A stretch of 64,000 nucleotides of DNA, taken from assembly GCF_002368335.1 (NCBI RefSeq), contig NZ_AP018288.1, positions 5,721,059 to 5,785,058 of the forward strand, written 5' to 3'. The stretch comes from Nostoc sp. NIES-4103. GTDB lineage: Bacteria; Cyanobacteriota; Cyanobacteriia; Cyanobacteriales; Nostocaceae. The position numbers and the translations under genes are program-made. Shown piece after piece: positions 8,277-16,430 of this stretch (the first letter of the stretch is position 1; each line of letters starts with the position of its first letter). A model generated the notes under the pieces. That model was not told the DNA's origin and ran no database searches. It saw nothing but the letters and a program-made list of their open reading frames with translations.

Positions 8277-9699
8277 ATTGCTCGTAAAATTCCAAGGCAA
8301 CCTTTTCAATTACGTCGTATGCTTCAACAGTCTGTATGCCTGCTTGATGCAATTTTTCTTTGGGACAGTTGCCAATCTTGGAAACTAAGACTGCTTTGCA
8401 ATCAGCGATCGCTTTTATAATATGGTCAGAAGTGGCTTCTTCACCGTATCCACCTTGACAATATTGATCAATCTTGCGATGACCGATAAAGCGAGCTTCT
8501 ACACCATCCACTTCGTAAATTTGGAATTCTTTAGCATGACCGAAGTGTTGGTTAACTAATCCACTACCTTTGGTTGCTACTGCAACTAAGATTTTGGGAT
8601 TGTTGGCAGCTTTATTGCCAGTTTGCGCCTTTTCTTTAGCTAATTTCAATTCTTCTTTAAATTTCTCAATACCTTCGTGAACAGTGGCGCGTTGTTCAAG
8701 GTCATATTCTGGCGCCATTTCTAAGAATTTATCTTTGGTAAATTCTTGGCTGCGGTCTTCTCCCAATAATCCTACTGCATCGGCTCGGCACTGGCGACAG
8801 TGACGCATCATTTTCATGTTGCCGGCGCATTTGTCTTGTACTTCTTTGACTTCTTTGGGTGTGGGGCCGCGCTGACCGGTTAAGCCGAAGTGTGTACCAT
8901 GTTCTGGTGCAGAAATCAACGGCATGATGTTGTGCAGGAATGCGCCATTTTCACGAATGAATTGATTCACTTCGATTAAATGCTGGTCGTTAATTCCCGG
9001 AATCATCACGGAGTTGACTTTGCACAAGATGTCAGCTTCTCTAAGAGCTTGCAATCCTTCGATTTGCTTTTCAAGGAGAATTTTAGCGCCTTCAATGCCT
9101 CTGTAACGCTTGCGCTTGTAGTGAACCCAAGAATAAATCTGTGCGCCGATTTCGGGGTCGATGGTGTTAAAGGTGATTGTAACGTGATCGATGTTTAATT
9201 GTTTAATGCGATCGATGTGTTCGGTGAGCATTAAACCGTTGGTTGATAAACAAAGCTTGATATCTGGTGCTTTGTCTGCAATCAATTCAAAGGTGCGAAA
9301 TGTCTTTTCTGGGTTCGCCAAGGGATCGCCAGGCCCCGCAATTCCTACCACTGTCATTTGGGGAATCTTACCTGCAATCACCAAAGCTTTGTGTGCTGCT
9401 TCTTCTGGTGTGAGTAATTCGCTAACTACTCCGGGACGGCTTTCGTTAGCGCAGTCATATTTGCGGTTGCAATAGTTGCATTGAATGTTACAAGCTGGTG
9501 CAACTGCAACGTGCATTCTAGCGTAGTGGTGATGTGCGTCTTCGCTGTAGCAGGGATGTTTGGCAATGCGCTCTTTGAGCTTTTCATCCATTTCCACGGT
9601 GGCGCTGCTTTTGCTGTCGCATCCGCAACCACCCGATTTTGCTTGGTTTCCTGTTGGTTCCTGATTAAAATTAAGGAGTCCTGTAGCCGGTAGTGTCAT
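8263..9699 (-). CDS. nifB: Nitrogenase cofactor biosynthesis protein NifB
   Basis: A radical SAM protein that makes NifB-co, the Fe-S precursor of the FeMo-cofactor, from two [4Fe-4S] clusters. The SAM cluster cysteines are in CNIQCNYCNRKYDC (CX3CX2C). Downstream blocks AGPGDPL, GINDQHL and ISAPEHGTHFG are typical NifB. The C-terminal ~110 residues form a NifX/NafY-like cofactor-binding domain (VAVATKGSGLVNQHFGHAKEF). I chose the ATG at 9699 (MTLPATGLL). An in-frame TTG at 9711 would add four residues. Neither start has an obvious Shine-Dalgarno site. fdxN follows in the same direction. The upstream region carries a candidate activator element shared with nifP. Confidence 0.97.
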   Translation of the reverse strand: MTLPATGLLNFNQEPTGNQAKSGGCGCDSKSSATVEMDEKLKERIAKHPCYSEDAHHHYARMHVAVAPACNIQCNYCNRKYDCANESRPGVVSELLTPEEAAHKALVIAGKIPQMTVVGIAGPGDPLANPEKTFRTFELIADKAPDIKLCLSTNGLMLTEHIDRIKQLNIDHVTITFNTIDPEIGAQIYSWVHYKRKRYRGIEGAKILLEKQIEGLQALREADILCKVNSVMIPGINDQHLIEVNQFIRENGAFLHNIMPLISAPEHGTHFGLTGQRGPTPKEVKEVQDKCAGNMKMMRHCRQCRADAVGLLGEDRSQEFTKDKFLEMAPEYDLEQRATVHEGIEKFKEELKLAKEKAQTGNKAANNPKILVAVATKGSGLVNQHFGHAKEFQIYEVDGVEARFIGHRKIDQYCQGGYGEEATSDHIIKAIADCKAVLVSKIGNCPKEKLHQAGIQTVEAYDVIEKVALEFYEQWNRD

Positions 9700-10054
9700 T
9701 GAATTTCGCAAGGATCGGTGGACAGGCTGCCACTGTGGGAGATGCCGTTGCTACTTCCCTATGCCCAGGAATTGAAGCCGCTTGTTGTACCCACCCTGCC
9801 GTCCCTGTGGCGGTAGTGTTAACGCGTGTAGGAGGGCAGGTGGTAAAATCCTTGAGTTCGGCTGGTGTGTGTCAACGCTTGGTTCTTGGGTAGAATTTGT
9901 GGGTACAGCCGCGACTTCTATTCATAGAGGCATGGTGCTATCTCATCCCTCCACTCACTTTTCGTTTCGTTTTTGTGTAGAACCGTTAAGTGATTGGCGA
10001 TATAAGATTTATAGCAGCCATCCACAGGCTAGATGGCGCGTCTATCTGGATAGA

Positions 10055-10281
10055 ATTTATTGGATTTATTAAGCTTGTACTCAAATTCTGAAACCCTAAT
10101 TTTTCCAATATTTAGAAAGAATTAAAAAATTTTTTTCAGGTAGGGGTTCTAGTATTTTATGGCGGGGGGGCGAGTATTTATGGACAGGGGTTCAGGTTTT
10201 CTTTGTACTCAGCCAAAATTAAGTCCCAGCAAGGATTTGAGCTTAGTTTTAACTTGTTTTTGTTCACTCAAATGTGTACTC
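10055..10281 (-). promoter_or_regulatory. Candidate nif activator region upstream of nifB (three GAGTAC boxes)
   Basis: Read towards nifB, this region has three GAGTACA boxes, at 10281, 10210 and 10082 (spacing 71 and 128 bases). The last is GAGTACAAGCTTAATAAATC. Between the second and third lies AAAATACTAGAACCCCTACC (10139-10158). All of these recur in the same order and orientation upstream of nifP (16125-16343). The last box ends about 355 bases before the nifB start. CnfR/PatB is the known activator of nifB and nifP promoters in cyanobacteria; that it binds here is inference. Confidence 0.65.
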
Positions 10282-10596
10282 AAATGCTCCTTAAACCCCG
10301 ATAAATTAAACGAAATTCTGGGGATTAAGGGGAAAAACTGGAGTAGTTTAAGTCGTACTACTCCAGATACGTGCGAAATTCAATTCTGTATCCAACATAT
10401 CATTTTTTTTGAGTTAAAAATGCGGTTTATATTTTTTTAATTTTTGCTTTGAGAAAGATATGCAATTAGGTCTCTAAGTCTTCCCTGTTAAGCCATCCAG
10501 GCTCATCAAAACAGACAGCTTAATGCGATTTATTTCAAATAATTTAACTTTTTTTATCAAAAACATGGGATGTCTCTTGACTCGGAGCTACGCTAA
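10282..10596. other. Non-coding stretch between the nifB upstream element and xisI
   Basis: AT-rich sequence with no gene I can support. It includes runs of T and A around 10397-10440 and 10550. The part between nifB and the activator element (9700-10054) also lacks a credible gene, although short frames exist there, and presumably holds the nifB leader. Confidence 0.5.
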
Positions 10597-10938
10597 TCAG
10601 CAGACTGCATAGCCTGTGTAGGGTCTTAACTCTGGTGGACGAAACCCAAGTACAATGTGTTCTTTAGGGATTCCAGCCCGTTCTAAATCGGCGGCAATGC
10701 CTTCTTCGGTGCCATCGCGTTGAATCCAGATTTTGCCATCAATTAAGTCAATATGAACCAGACAGCCATGAATGCGGCGATCGCCATCCCAGCCGAGATC
10801 AATCCACAAATAGCGATCATGAATTCGATCAAACACTACCTCTGATTTAATATCCGCATAGGAATAGGGTAGCGTAGCATATTCAGTCAGGATGGACTCA
10901 ATTACTTGCCGATAGTAATCTAATTGGGTGTGATCCAT
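10597..10938 (-). CDS. xisI: XisI, fdxN-element excision controlling factor family
   Basis: A 113-residue protein of the XisI family. Recognisable features are YxxVIESILTEYA near the N-terminus, the DRYLWIDLGWDGDRRIHGCLVHIDLIDGKIWIQ block, and the IVLGFRPPELRPYTGYAV C-terminus. In Anabaena, XisH and XisI are needed with the recombinase XisF for excision of the fdxN element in heterocysts. The xisH reading frame upstream overlaps it by 19 bases, so the two are translationally coupled. XisH/XisI pairs are also numerous in cyanobacterial genomes away from any element, so the role at this locus is open. Confidence 0.93.
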   Translation of the reverse strand: MDHTQLDYYRQVIESILTEYATLPYSYADIKSEVVFDRIHDRYLWIDLGWDGDRRIHGCLVHIDLIDGKIWIQRDGTEEGIAADLERAGIPKEHIVLGFRPPELRPYTGYAVC

Positions 10939-11342
10939 TGTTTAATGACTTCCTGTTTTGGTTCAAACGTAATCAGTTTTAAATGGTGATTTTTAAGCAA
11001 CAATTTACCGATGGGTTCCTCAAATAAATCCTCAAATATACTGTTTGGTATTGCCAAATATAACACTCGCTCCGGCTCTAACTCAGTTAATATATCCTGA
11101 TACAAAACATACTGACCCAAAGCTTTTTCTAAATCATCAACATCTGATCTACCAGTAAAACTTTTAATCTCAACAGCAATTTTAGATTCTGCTTTCTCGG
11201 CTGCCAACAATTGGCTAGCACCTAGAGCAATATATAAGTCTTTTTTACCAAACTTGAGAGTCAGTGGATCGTGAGTTATTTTCCATTTGTCTTTGATCAA
11301 AGCATTTTTGACATTATCGTGATAGATATCTCTAGCCTGCAT
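10920..11342 (-). CDS. xisH: XisH, fdxN-element excision controlling factor family
   Basis: A 140-residue protein with XisH signatures: MQARDIYHDNVKNALIKDKWKI at the start, KKDLYIALGASQLLAAE, and KIAVEIKSFTG. The D..ExK pattern resembles PD-(D/E)XK nuclease folds, and the family has been linked to that fold. It is the upstream member of an overlapping xisH-xisI pair. The pair lies about 1 kb upstream of nifB on the same strand, not inside an fdxN interruption. No XisF recombinase gene is seen in the window. Confidence 0.93.
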   Translation of the reverse strand: MQARDIYHDNVKNALIKDKWKITHDPLTLKFGKKDLYIALGASQLLAAEKAESKIAVEIKSFTGRSDVDDLEKALGQYVLYQDILTELEPERVLYLAIPNSIFEDLFEEPIGKLLLKNHHLKLITFEPKQEVIKQWITPN

Positions 11343-11455
11343 ACAGGTGTAATTTGAAATTCATCTAAATTTAATCTAACCGCTAAACTAAAGTCAGAAG
11401 CAATAACAGGCTTTTTCAATTGTGTGAGTCAAACAGGGTAGCAGGAGGAATTGCT

Positions 11456-12400
11456 ATGAAAGCAGTCGTCATCCGTCGATACGGCCCCGCTGAAGTGTTG
11501 CAGTATGAAGAAGTAGAGCAACCAAAAATCAAGCCTGACCAGTTACTTGTCAAAATTCACGCTAGTAGTGTTAATCCCATTGATTGGAAAACCCGCAAAG
11601 GAATGTTAGGCTTGCTCACAGGCTATCAATTCCCCAAGATTTTAGGCTTTGATGTGGCGGGAGAAGTGGTAGAAGTTGGTTCTGGTGTGACGCGTTTTAA
11701 AGTTGGAGATGCTGTTTACGGAAGCACTACCTTTTCAGGTGGTGCTTATGCTGAATTTGCAGCCATCCCAGAAAACCTACTGGCTTTTAAACCAAATAAC
11801 TTGAGTTATCAAGAAGCTGCAACTATACCCTTAGCCGCCCTCACGGCTTTGCAAGCTTTGCGTGACTTGGGTAACATTCAACCAGGACAAGCTGTGTTAA
11901 TTAATGGTGCTTCCGGCGGTGTAGGCATATTTGCGGTGCAAATTGCCAAGGCTATAGGTGCAGAAGTGACTGGTGTTAGCAGTACTAAAAACTTGGATTT
12001 GGTAAAATCTTTAGGAGCAGACCGGGTTATCGATTATAAGCAGCAAGACTTTACTAAAGATACAGCACAGTACGATATTATTTTTGATGCGGTTGGGCTG
12101 CGATCGCTCTTGGACACGAAAAAAGTCCTCAAACCCAACGGAATATACATCACAACGCTACCCTCACCACAAGTTGTAGTAGAGAGCGTTTTAACAGCTT
12201 TTCTTCCTGGTCAAAAAGCGAAATTCGTGTTTGAGAAACCCAATTCTCAAGACTTGAATCACCTCAAAGATTTGATAGAAGCTGGCAAAATCCGCACAAT
12301 AATTGACCGCACATATCCTTTACAAGAACTCGCTGCTGCTCATACTTATAGCGAAACTGCACGTGCAGCGGGGAAAATTGCGATTGCGATCGCTAGCTAA
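11456..12400 (+). CDS. NAD(P)-dependent alcohol dehydrogenase / quinone oxidoreductase (MDR family)
   Basis: A 314-residue medium-chain dehydrogenase/reductase. The N-terminal GroES-like part has MKAVVIRRYGPAEVLQYEEVE and VNPIDWKTRKG. The Rossmann part has the nucleotide-binding motif NGASGGVGIFAVQIAKAIGA. Zinc ligand cysteines are absent, which fits the zeta-crystallin/quinone reductase branch. The start is set at the ATG preceded by AGGAGG at 11443-11448; a longer in-frame version from 11420 lacks this support. The substrate is unknown. It is divergent from xisH and has no evident link to nif. Confidence 0.9.
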   Translation: MKAVVIRRYGPAEVLQYEEVEQPKIKPDQLLVKIHASSVNPIDWKTRKGMLGLLTGYQFPKILGFDVAGEVVEVGSGVTRFKVGDAVYGSTTFSGGAYAEFAAIPENLLAFKPNNLSYQEAATIPLAALTALQALRDLGNIQPGQAVLINGASGGVGIFAVQIAKAIGAEVTGVSSTKNLDLVKSLGADRVIDYKQQDFTKDTAQYDIIFDAVGLRSLLDTKKVLKPNGIYITTLPSPQVVVESVLTAFLPGQKAKFVFEKPNSQDLNHLKDLIEAGKIRTIIDRTYPLQELAAAHTYSETARAAGKIAIAIAS

Positions 12401-12420
12401 AAGCTAACCCTAAAAATTCT

Positions 12421-12480
12421 CTTTGTGTCTTCGTGTCTTTGTGGTTCGATTTTTTACCACAAAGGCACAAAGACACAAAG
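12421..12480. repeat. Imperfect palindrome (25-base arms), dispersed
   Basis: Arms 12421-12445 and 12456-12480 match at 23 of 25 positions when one is reverse-complemented. A related palindrome lies at 19834-19902. It sits 3' to the oxidoreductase gene and could act as a transcript end, though it is not followed by a clean U-tract. It is more likely a dispersed repeat. Confidence 0.7.
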
Positions 12481-12516
12481 GTTTTTAAATATATTTATAA
12501 TTAACAAAATATACTA

Positions 12517-13371
12517 TTATTTCGTTTTTGGAATGACATTCCTGATGCCACTTTTCGTAGAGACAGTATCACCTTTATATCGAGGAATGATATGAATACT
12601 GGCGTGCATCATATTTTGACCTGCTGCTCGATTAACATTCATTCCTACATTAAAACCATCAGGTTGAAATTCTGCTTTGAGAATTTCTTGTACTTTGTTC
12701 ACCATAAACCAACAAGCGGATTGCTCTTTAAATGGTAAATCAAAATAATTGCTGACATGACGTTTAGGAATAACTAAAACATGTCCTTTAGTTATGGGAT
12801 AACCATCAAACATAGCATAAGCTGTTGCTGATTCAGTTAATAATTTCAGACTTTTATGAGGATTACAGAAAATACAATAATTAGATGAATTGCGTTGGTG
12901 ATTATAATGAATATATTGATAAAATTCCCGAAGCTCGTCTAAATAAATTGAAGCATAAGGGAGTTGGACAATACATTGATATGTAGGCTTTTTATGGATA
13001 TAATGTTCTCTAAAGCCTTCTTTTTTAATATCTCTTCTCACGGCATAATAAGCTTTACCTCCTGGTTTTAATAAATGCGATACTTCCATCAACACATTGG
13101 CTTGTTCTTCAGCAAATAACACATTTAAAACATAAAAGCAAATTATAGTATCGAATTTTTCTTGAGGATATTGAGGAAAATAATAAGGATCATAACCTGT
13201 AATATGAAAACCTTTTTGGCTTAATAATTTTACATCATTACCAAAGCCGCAACCAAAATCTAATATTTTACCTTGAAGTAGGTTTTGATTTAATAAAAAC
13301 TGTGCAGGAAATGAAAGGTAAGTTCTTTCAATCGCCGTCAGATGGCTAAATTGATTTTTTTGCTGTTTCAT
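12517..13371 (-). CDS. Fusion of SAM-dependent methyltransferase and HIT-family domain
   Basis: A 284-residue protein with two parts. Residues ~30-125 form a class I methyltransferase fold with motif I ILDFGCGFGNDV and a later LLKPGGKAYY. Residues ~165-280 form a HIT (histidine triad) domain with CIFCNP, PITKGHVLVIPKRHV and HASIHIIPRYKGD near the end. In nucleotide-hydrolysing HIT proteins the triad is HxHxH with the middle histidine as nucleophile; here the middle position is serine (codon AGT, checked). The protein may therefore bind but not hydrolyse nucleotides. The DNA-level reading frame is intact across both parts. The partner, substrate and pathway are unknown. Confidence 0.85.
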   Translation of the reverse strand: MKQQKNQFSHLTAIERTYLSFPAQFLLNQNLLQGKILDFGCGFGNDVKLLSQKGFHITGYDPYYFPQYPQEKFDTIICFYVLNVLFAEEQANVLMEVSHLLKPGGKAYYAVRRDIKKEGFREHYIHKKPTYQCIVQLPYASIYLDELREFYQYIHYNHQRNSSNYCIFCNPHKSLKLLTESATAYAMFDGYPITKGHVLVIPKRHVSNYFDLPFKEQSACWFMVNKVQEILKAEFQPDGFNVGMNVNRAAGQNMMHASIHIIPRYKGDTVSTKSGIRNVIPKTK

Positions 13372-13782
13372 GGGATTTCGTGATTCACGTTCTCCCTGTC
13401 ATAGCACATATGATGTCATGTGCGTTTAAACAGTTGTCGATCTGCAACTTTAATGCGGAACAGCTTAGTGAGTTATCGTTGAAAGTATATTCGTATCTTG
13501 CACCAGTTGCCACAAGCGCCTCAGAATTAATTCTGAGGCTAATAGCTCAAGTCTTCTTTAGAAGACTGGGTAACTCATATCTTGCAGCAGTTGCTTTATT
13601 ACAATTAAAGTCAGGTGGGCAATGCTGAAAATTTCTCAAACCCTGATTATTACGTTATGGGCATTGCCCACCCTACAATTATTGAGAATGGTGCAAGATA
13701 TCAGGTAAGGGTTTTAGTCCACGCTCAGTGGACTTTAGCTATGAGCCAAACTAAGCGAAAGTATGAATTTAATCAGCTTACC
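13372..13782. repeat. Intergenic region with dispersed repeats (core about 13575-13716)
   Basis: No gene is supported. The segment 13575-13716 is a reverse-orientation relative of the 121-base unit tandemly repeated at 25757-25998. Shared blocks include GGGCATTGCCCACCCTAC followed by AATTATTGAGAATGGTG. Flanking it are perfect small palindromes, for example AGTCTTCTTTAGAAGACT near 13550 and GTCCACGCTCAGTGGAC near 13717. Two short frames across this region simply follow the repeats. Confidence 0.65.
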
Positions 13783-14637
13783 TTACTGTTGATTTGGCAG
13801 TGTTTGCTGTGCTATTTGCTGGACTTGTGTAATAGTCAACTCTAACGCCTGTGCTATTTGTTCGGGAGTTAAACCCAGCACTAAAAGCTTAGGTACAGCT
13901 TCTAATTTTGCTTCTTGTCTACCTTCTTGTCTACCTTCTTGTCTGCCTTCTTGTCTGCCTTCTTGTCTACCTTCTTGTCTGCCTTCTTGTTTAGCTTCTT
14001 GATAAACTCGTGTTTGCTTCAATTCACTTAATCCAAACATTGCTTCTATCTCCTCTCTACTTATATTAGGCAATTTATAAATCAAGATTGTCTCAATCAA
14101 TTCTAATAATTGTTTTTGTGGTAGTTGCAAATTCACCGCTTGCTGGGTGCGCTTGATTAATTCCCTAGCGGTGCTAATGGTCGTATCTTCCTCTTCAATT
14201 ATTAATTTTATCGTAGCAATGCCTAGTGGCAGTGATGCAGCTGAACCTAGTTCATCCAAGTAAATTATATTGATACGCTGGCTGTGGAAGAATTCTAAGA
14301 AATCTTCTTTAGTAGCTATATCTATATCTCTGCTAGGATAAATCACCACTCCTCGCCAAGGATTTTTACGTTGATTTTGGCGTAAGTATAAAGAAATTTC
14401 CGAAACAAGACGCAAGTAAATGTCTGAATCTGGTTGAAATTGAACTTCCACAAAATAAATCGGGCTTTTTTCATCTTGGATGGGAAGAAATACACCATCT
14501 ATTCTAAAAGCTGTTTGTTTGATTTCAACTGAAGCAAATTTATAGGTATTGGCAGTTTCGAGAGGGTTGCCAATTAGTTCAAAGAAGATACTAGGGAATT
14601 CTTGAAAGAGGCGATAAAATATGCTGTCGGTTTTCAC
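13783..14637 (-). CDS. Rpn/PD-(D/E)XK-type nuclease family protein (DUF2887-like)
   Basis: A protein of about 284 residues of the cyanobacterial family beginning MKTDSIFYRLFQEFPSIFFELIG. I place the start at the GTG at 14637, which gives exactly that N-terminus; an ATG at 14688 would add 17 atypical residues. The RIDGVFLP and YFVEVQFQ segments fit the D and ExQ/ExK catalytic positions of PD-(D/E)XK nucleases. Near the C-terminus six consecutive Q-E-G-R units, encoded by 12-base repeats at about 13917-13990, form a charged linker before a short helix-turn-helix-like end (LTPEQIAQALELTITQVQQIAQ). Family members are linked to recombination-promoting nucleases and transposase-like proteins. Confidence 0.82.
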   Translation of the reverse strand: MKTDSIFYRLFQEFPSIFFELIGNPLETANTYKFASVEIKQTAFRIDGVFLPIQDEKSPIYFVEVQFQPDSDIYLRLVSEISLYLRQNQRKNPWRGVVIYPSRDIDIATKEDFLEFFHSQRINIIYLDELGSAASLPLGIATIKLIIEEEDTTISTARELIKRTQQAVNLQLPQKQLLELIETILIYKLPNISREEIEAMFGLSELKQTRVYQEAKQEGRQEGRQEGRQEGRQEGRQEGRQEAKLEAVPKLLVLGLTPEQIAQALELTITQVQQIAQQTLPNQQ

Positions 14638-14849
14638 TTGGCATGTTGTAGCACAGTTTTTGGCTGTAGCAATTTTATCATATCGCACTACATCTATATA
14701 TGATTACTTGCGATCGCTCCCAAAGTCCAGCAACAAAATAATAATTAGGATTAATAGTGCTGTGTTATTGGTAAGTTTCACTTATTAGGTAGGCGATCGC
14801 TCGGCATAGATCCAGATAATTTTGATTAAGAAGCGATAATGCTCAAAAC

Positions 14850-15245
14850 TCAAGTGAATGGATTAATTATGGCAATAGCCCATCCCTCGAAGTCCTTTGT
14901 ATTTCTTGTGACTAATGGGATTTGGTGAATTTCCGCAGTTGCAGCAATGATTATGTCCGCTTGAGTGCGAGGTTTTCCTTGAGTTTGTAAGTATCCTCTT
15001 AATTCACCCGCACGTTTAGCAATTTCTGGGCTAACAGGGATTACCTGACAGTAAGTTACCAAAAAATTATCAAACCAAGTTTGAATCCTGTGGTTGGGTT
15101 TTGCTGATAAACCATAAAAAATTTCTTCCAATGTAATAGCAATCAGAAAAATTGATGAGATGCTTTTACTCCAGGCAATGACCCCAGGATTGGGTAGTGG
15201 ACGAGCTAATTCACTGATAATATTAGTATCACAGAGAAAGCTCAT
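14850..15245 (-). CDS. VapC-like PIN-domain ribonuclease toxin
   Basis: A 131-residue PIN domain. The acidic catalytic residues are visible in MSFLCDTNIISEL, in LEEIFYG, in RTQADIIIAA and in TRNTKDFEG. The start at 15245 is chosen because it follows the antitoxin stop codon with a one-base gap (TAGTATG) and gives the usual MSFLCDTN beginning; an upstream ATG at 15260 is less likely. VapC toxins cleave tRNA or rRNA. The upstream gene encodes a fitting antitoxin, so this is a complete type II toxin-antitoxin pair. Confidence 0.88.
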   Translation of the reverse strand: MSFLCDTNIISELARPLPNPGVIAWSKSISSIFLIAITLEEIFYGLSAKPNHRIQTWFDNFLVTYCQVIPVSPEIAKRAGELRGYLQTQGKPRTQADIIIAATAEIHQIPLVTRNTKDFEGWAIAIINPFT

Positions 15246-15246
15246 A

Positions 15247-15522
15247 CTATTCCTCAGCAAATGGCATATGGCGATCGCTAGATCGTGCAGGAGTTTCTAA
15301 AATGTAATTTTCTTCAGCACAGAGTTGACGTAATTCTGCAAAAGCATCTGCGAGGGAAGAAGCTTTTTGTTGCTGATGCCAAGCAAGAAAGTCTTGAAAA
15401 AGTTTAGGTTCTATGATCGCAGCAACTAATTTGTCCTGCTTGAAGATTAATTGAGGTTCTGATGCAATAGCCTCAATCACCTCTGGCAGTTTTTGTTGTG
15501 CTTCGTCAAGTTTCCAGTTCAT
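15247..15522 (-). CDS. Phd/YefM-like antitoxin
   Basis: A 91-residue protein with an N-terminal Phd/YefM-like fold (MNWKLDEAQQKLPEVIEAIASEPQLIFKQ... followed by VAAIIEPKLFQDFLAW) and an acidic C-terminal tail that would neutralise the toxin. It is translationally coupled to the PIN-domain gene downstream. Such antitoxins also repress their own promoter; no operator was identified. Confidence 0.85.
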   Translation of the reverse strand: MNWKLDEAQQKLPEVIEAIASEPQLIFKQDKLVAAIIEPKLFQDFLAWHQQQKASSLADAFAELRQLCAEENYILETPARSSDRHMPFAEE

Positions 15523-15571
15523 TTGTTTTCAGATTTAGTAGCAAGTCATTTTGATTTTAGTTTAGGTGATA

Positions 15572-15814
15572 TTATTTTGGATTTTGGATTGTAATCGCCT
15601 TGTGTGTCCTGGTGCAAGATATGAGTTGTAAAACCGCCGCCGCCGACTCATAACGCTGCTGATGTTCTACTTGCAACAATTTATCCAGTATTCGCGCCAA
15701 ATCTTGAGTAACTGGTTTTGGTAAATGCTGTTGCCAATTCCCAACCCAAGCATAACCTTGTAGTTTCCACAACTCCCATCTAGTCATCTGAAGATGACTT
15801 TCGCGCTTTAGCAA
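15572..15814 (-). pseudogene. Serine/threonine protein kinase fragment (C-terminal lobe)
   Basis: An 80-codon frame whose middle reads LPKPVTQDLARILDKLLQVEHQQRYESAAAVLQ. This matches the end of the kinase C-lobe in cyanobacterial Ser/Thr kinases (helix with R-Y-x-SAAEVL). The catalytic loop, DFG motif and N-lobe are all missing. Dispersed repeat sequence begins just upstream (about 15800-15950). I read it as a decayed remnant. Confidence 0.65.
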
Positions 15815-16124
15815 GGAACTTCAGTTCCTTGCGGGACATAAGCTTCACGTTAAGTTGACACTAATGGTGGGCAAAGCCCACTACAGTTATAAGGATTTTA
15901 AACCCAAGGCAGGCGGGTTTTGTGTGTATAGACGCGGTTTCTAACCTTCCTACACTTGGCGACAACGCACCCGATGCAAAAGTATATATGCATACAGACA
16001 ATAAAAGCTAAAAGAAAATGAAGAATTTGGTTTTATCGATGCCAAAATCATAAAATAACAATAGTAACTGCATATACAGAAATTTAAGTTGTATTCCTGT
16101 CTACTGCATATTTACAAGGTATTG
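15815..16124. other. Intergenic region upstream of the nifP regulatory element
   Basis: No gene is supported. It opens with small palindromes (GGAACTTCAGTTCC near 15810; GTGGGCAAAGCCCAC near 15866) of the dispersed type. The rest is AT-rich. Confidence 0.5.
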
Positions 16125-16343
16125 AGTACAGCTTAATATATTGCAAAATATCTTAACTAAATTGCTGTAAAGTCTTACAGTTAAAGACATTTATAGTGAG
16201 TACAAAAACTCTTGACCCCCCATCTTAAAAATACTAGTACCCCTACCCTAAAATACTAGTACCTCACACCCATAGCAATTTTAAATTCACAGTAATTCAG
16301 GGTTTTGGGTGTATGAGTACAAGCTTAATTAATCCAATAAATC
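16125..16343 (+). promoter_or_regulatory. Candidate nif activator region upstream of nifP (three GAGTAC boxes)
   Basis: GAGTACA boxes start at 16125, 16198 and 16315 (spacing 73 and 117 bases). The last is GAGTACAAGCTTAATTAATC. The segment AAAATACTAGTACCCCTACC at 16227-16246 matches the nifB upstream copy at 19 of 20 positions, and AAAATACTAGTACC is repeated once more at about 16250. The region ends about 87 bases before the nifP start. Shared order, orientation and spacing with the nifB region point to a common regulator, probably CnfR. Confidence 0.65.
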
Positions 16344-16430
16344 CAATCTACATTCAATGTACTGTCCAGTTGCAAGCGACCTGATATAAGCAGAAAAATA
16401 GCACATGGCTCTTTCAACCAGACAGTAACG

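Noticed and set aside
9693..10440. Several short + strand frames upstream of nifB
   Set aside because: No conserved motifs or ribosome binding sites, and they overlap the nifB upstream element; better explained as regulatory DNA.
13380..13845. Two short + strand frames between the methyltransferase-HIT gene and the nuclease gene
   Set aside because: They follow dispersed repeat sequence and palindromes, with no recognisable protein family.
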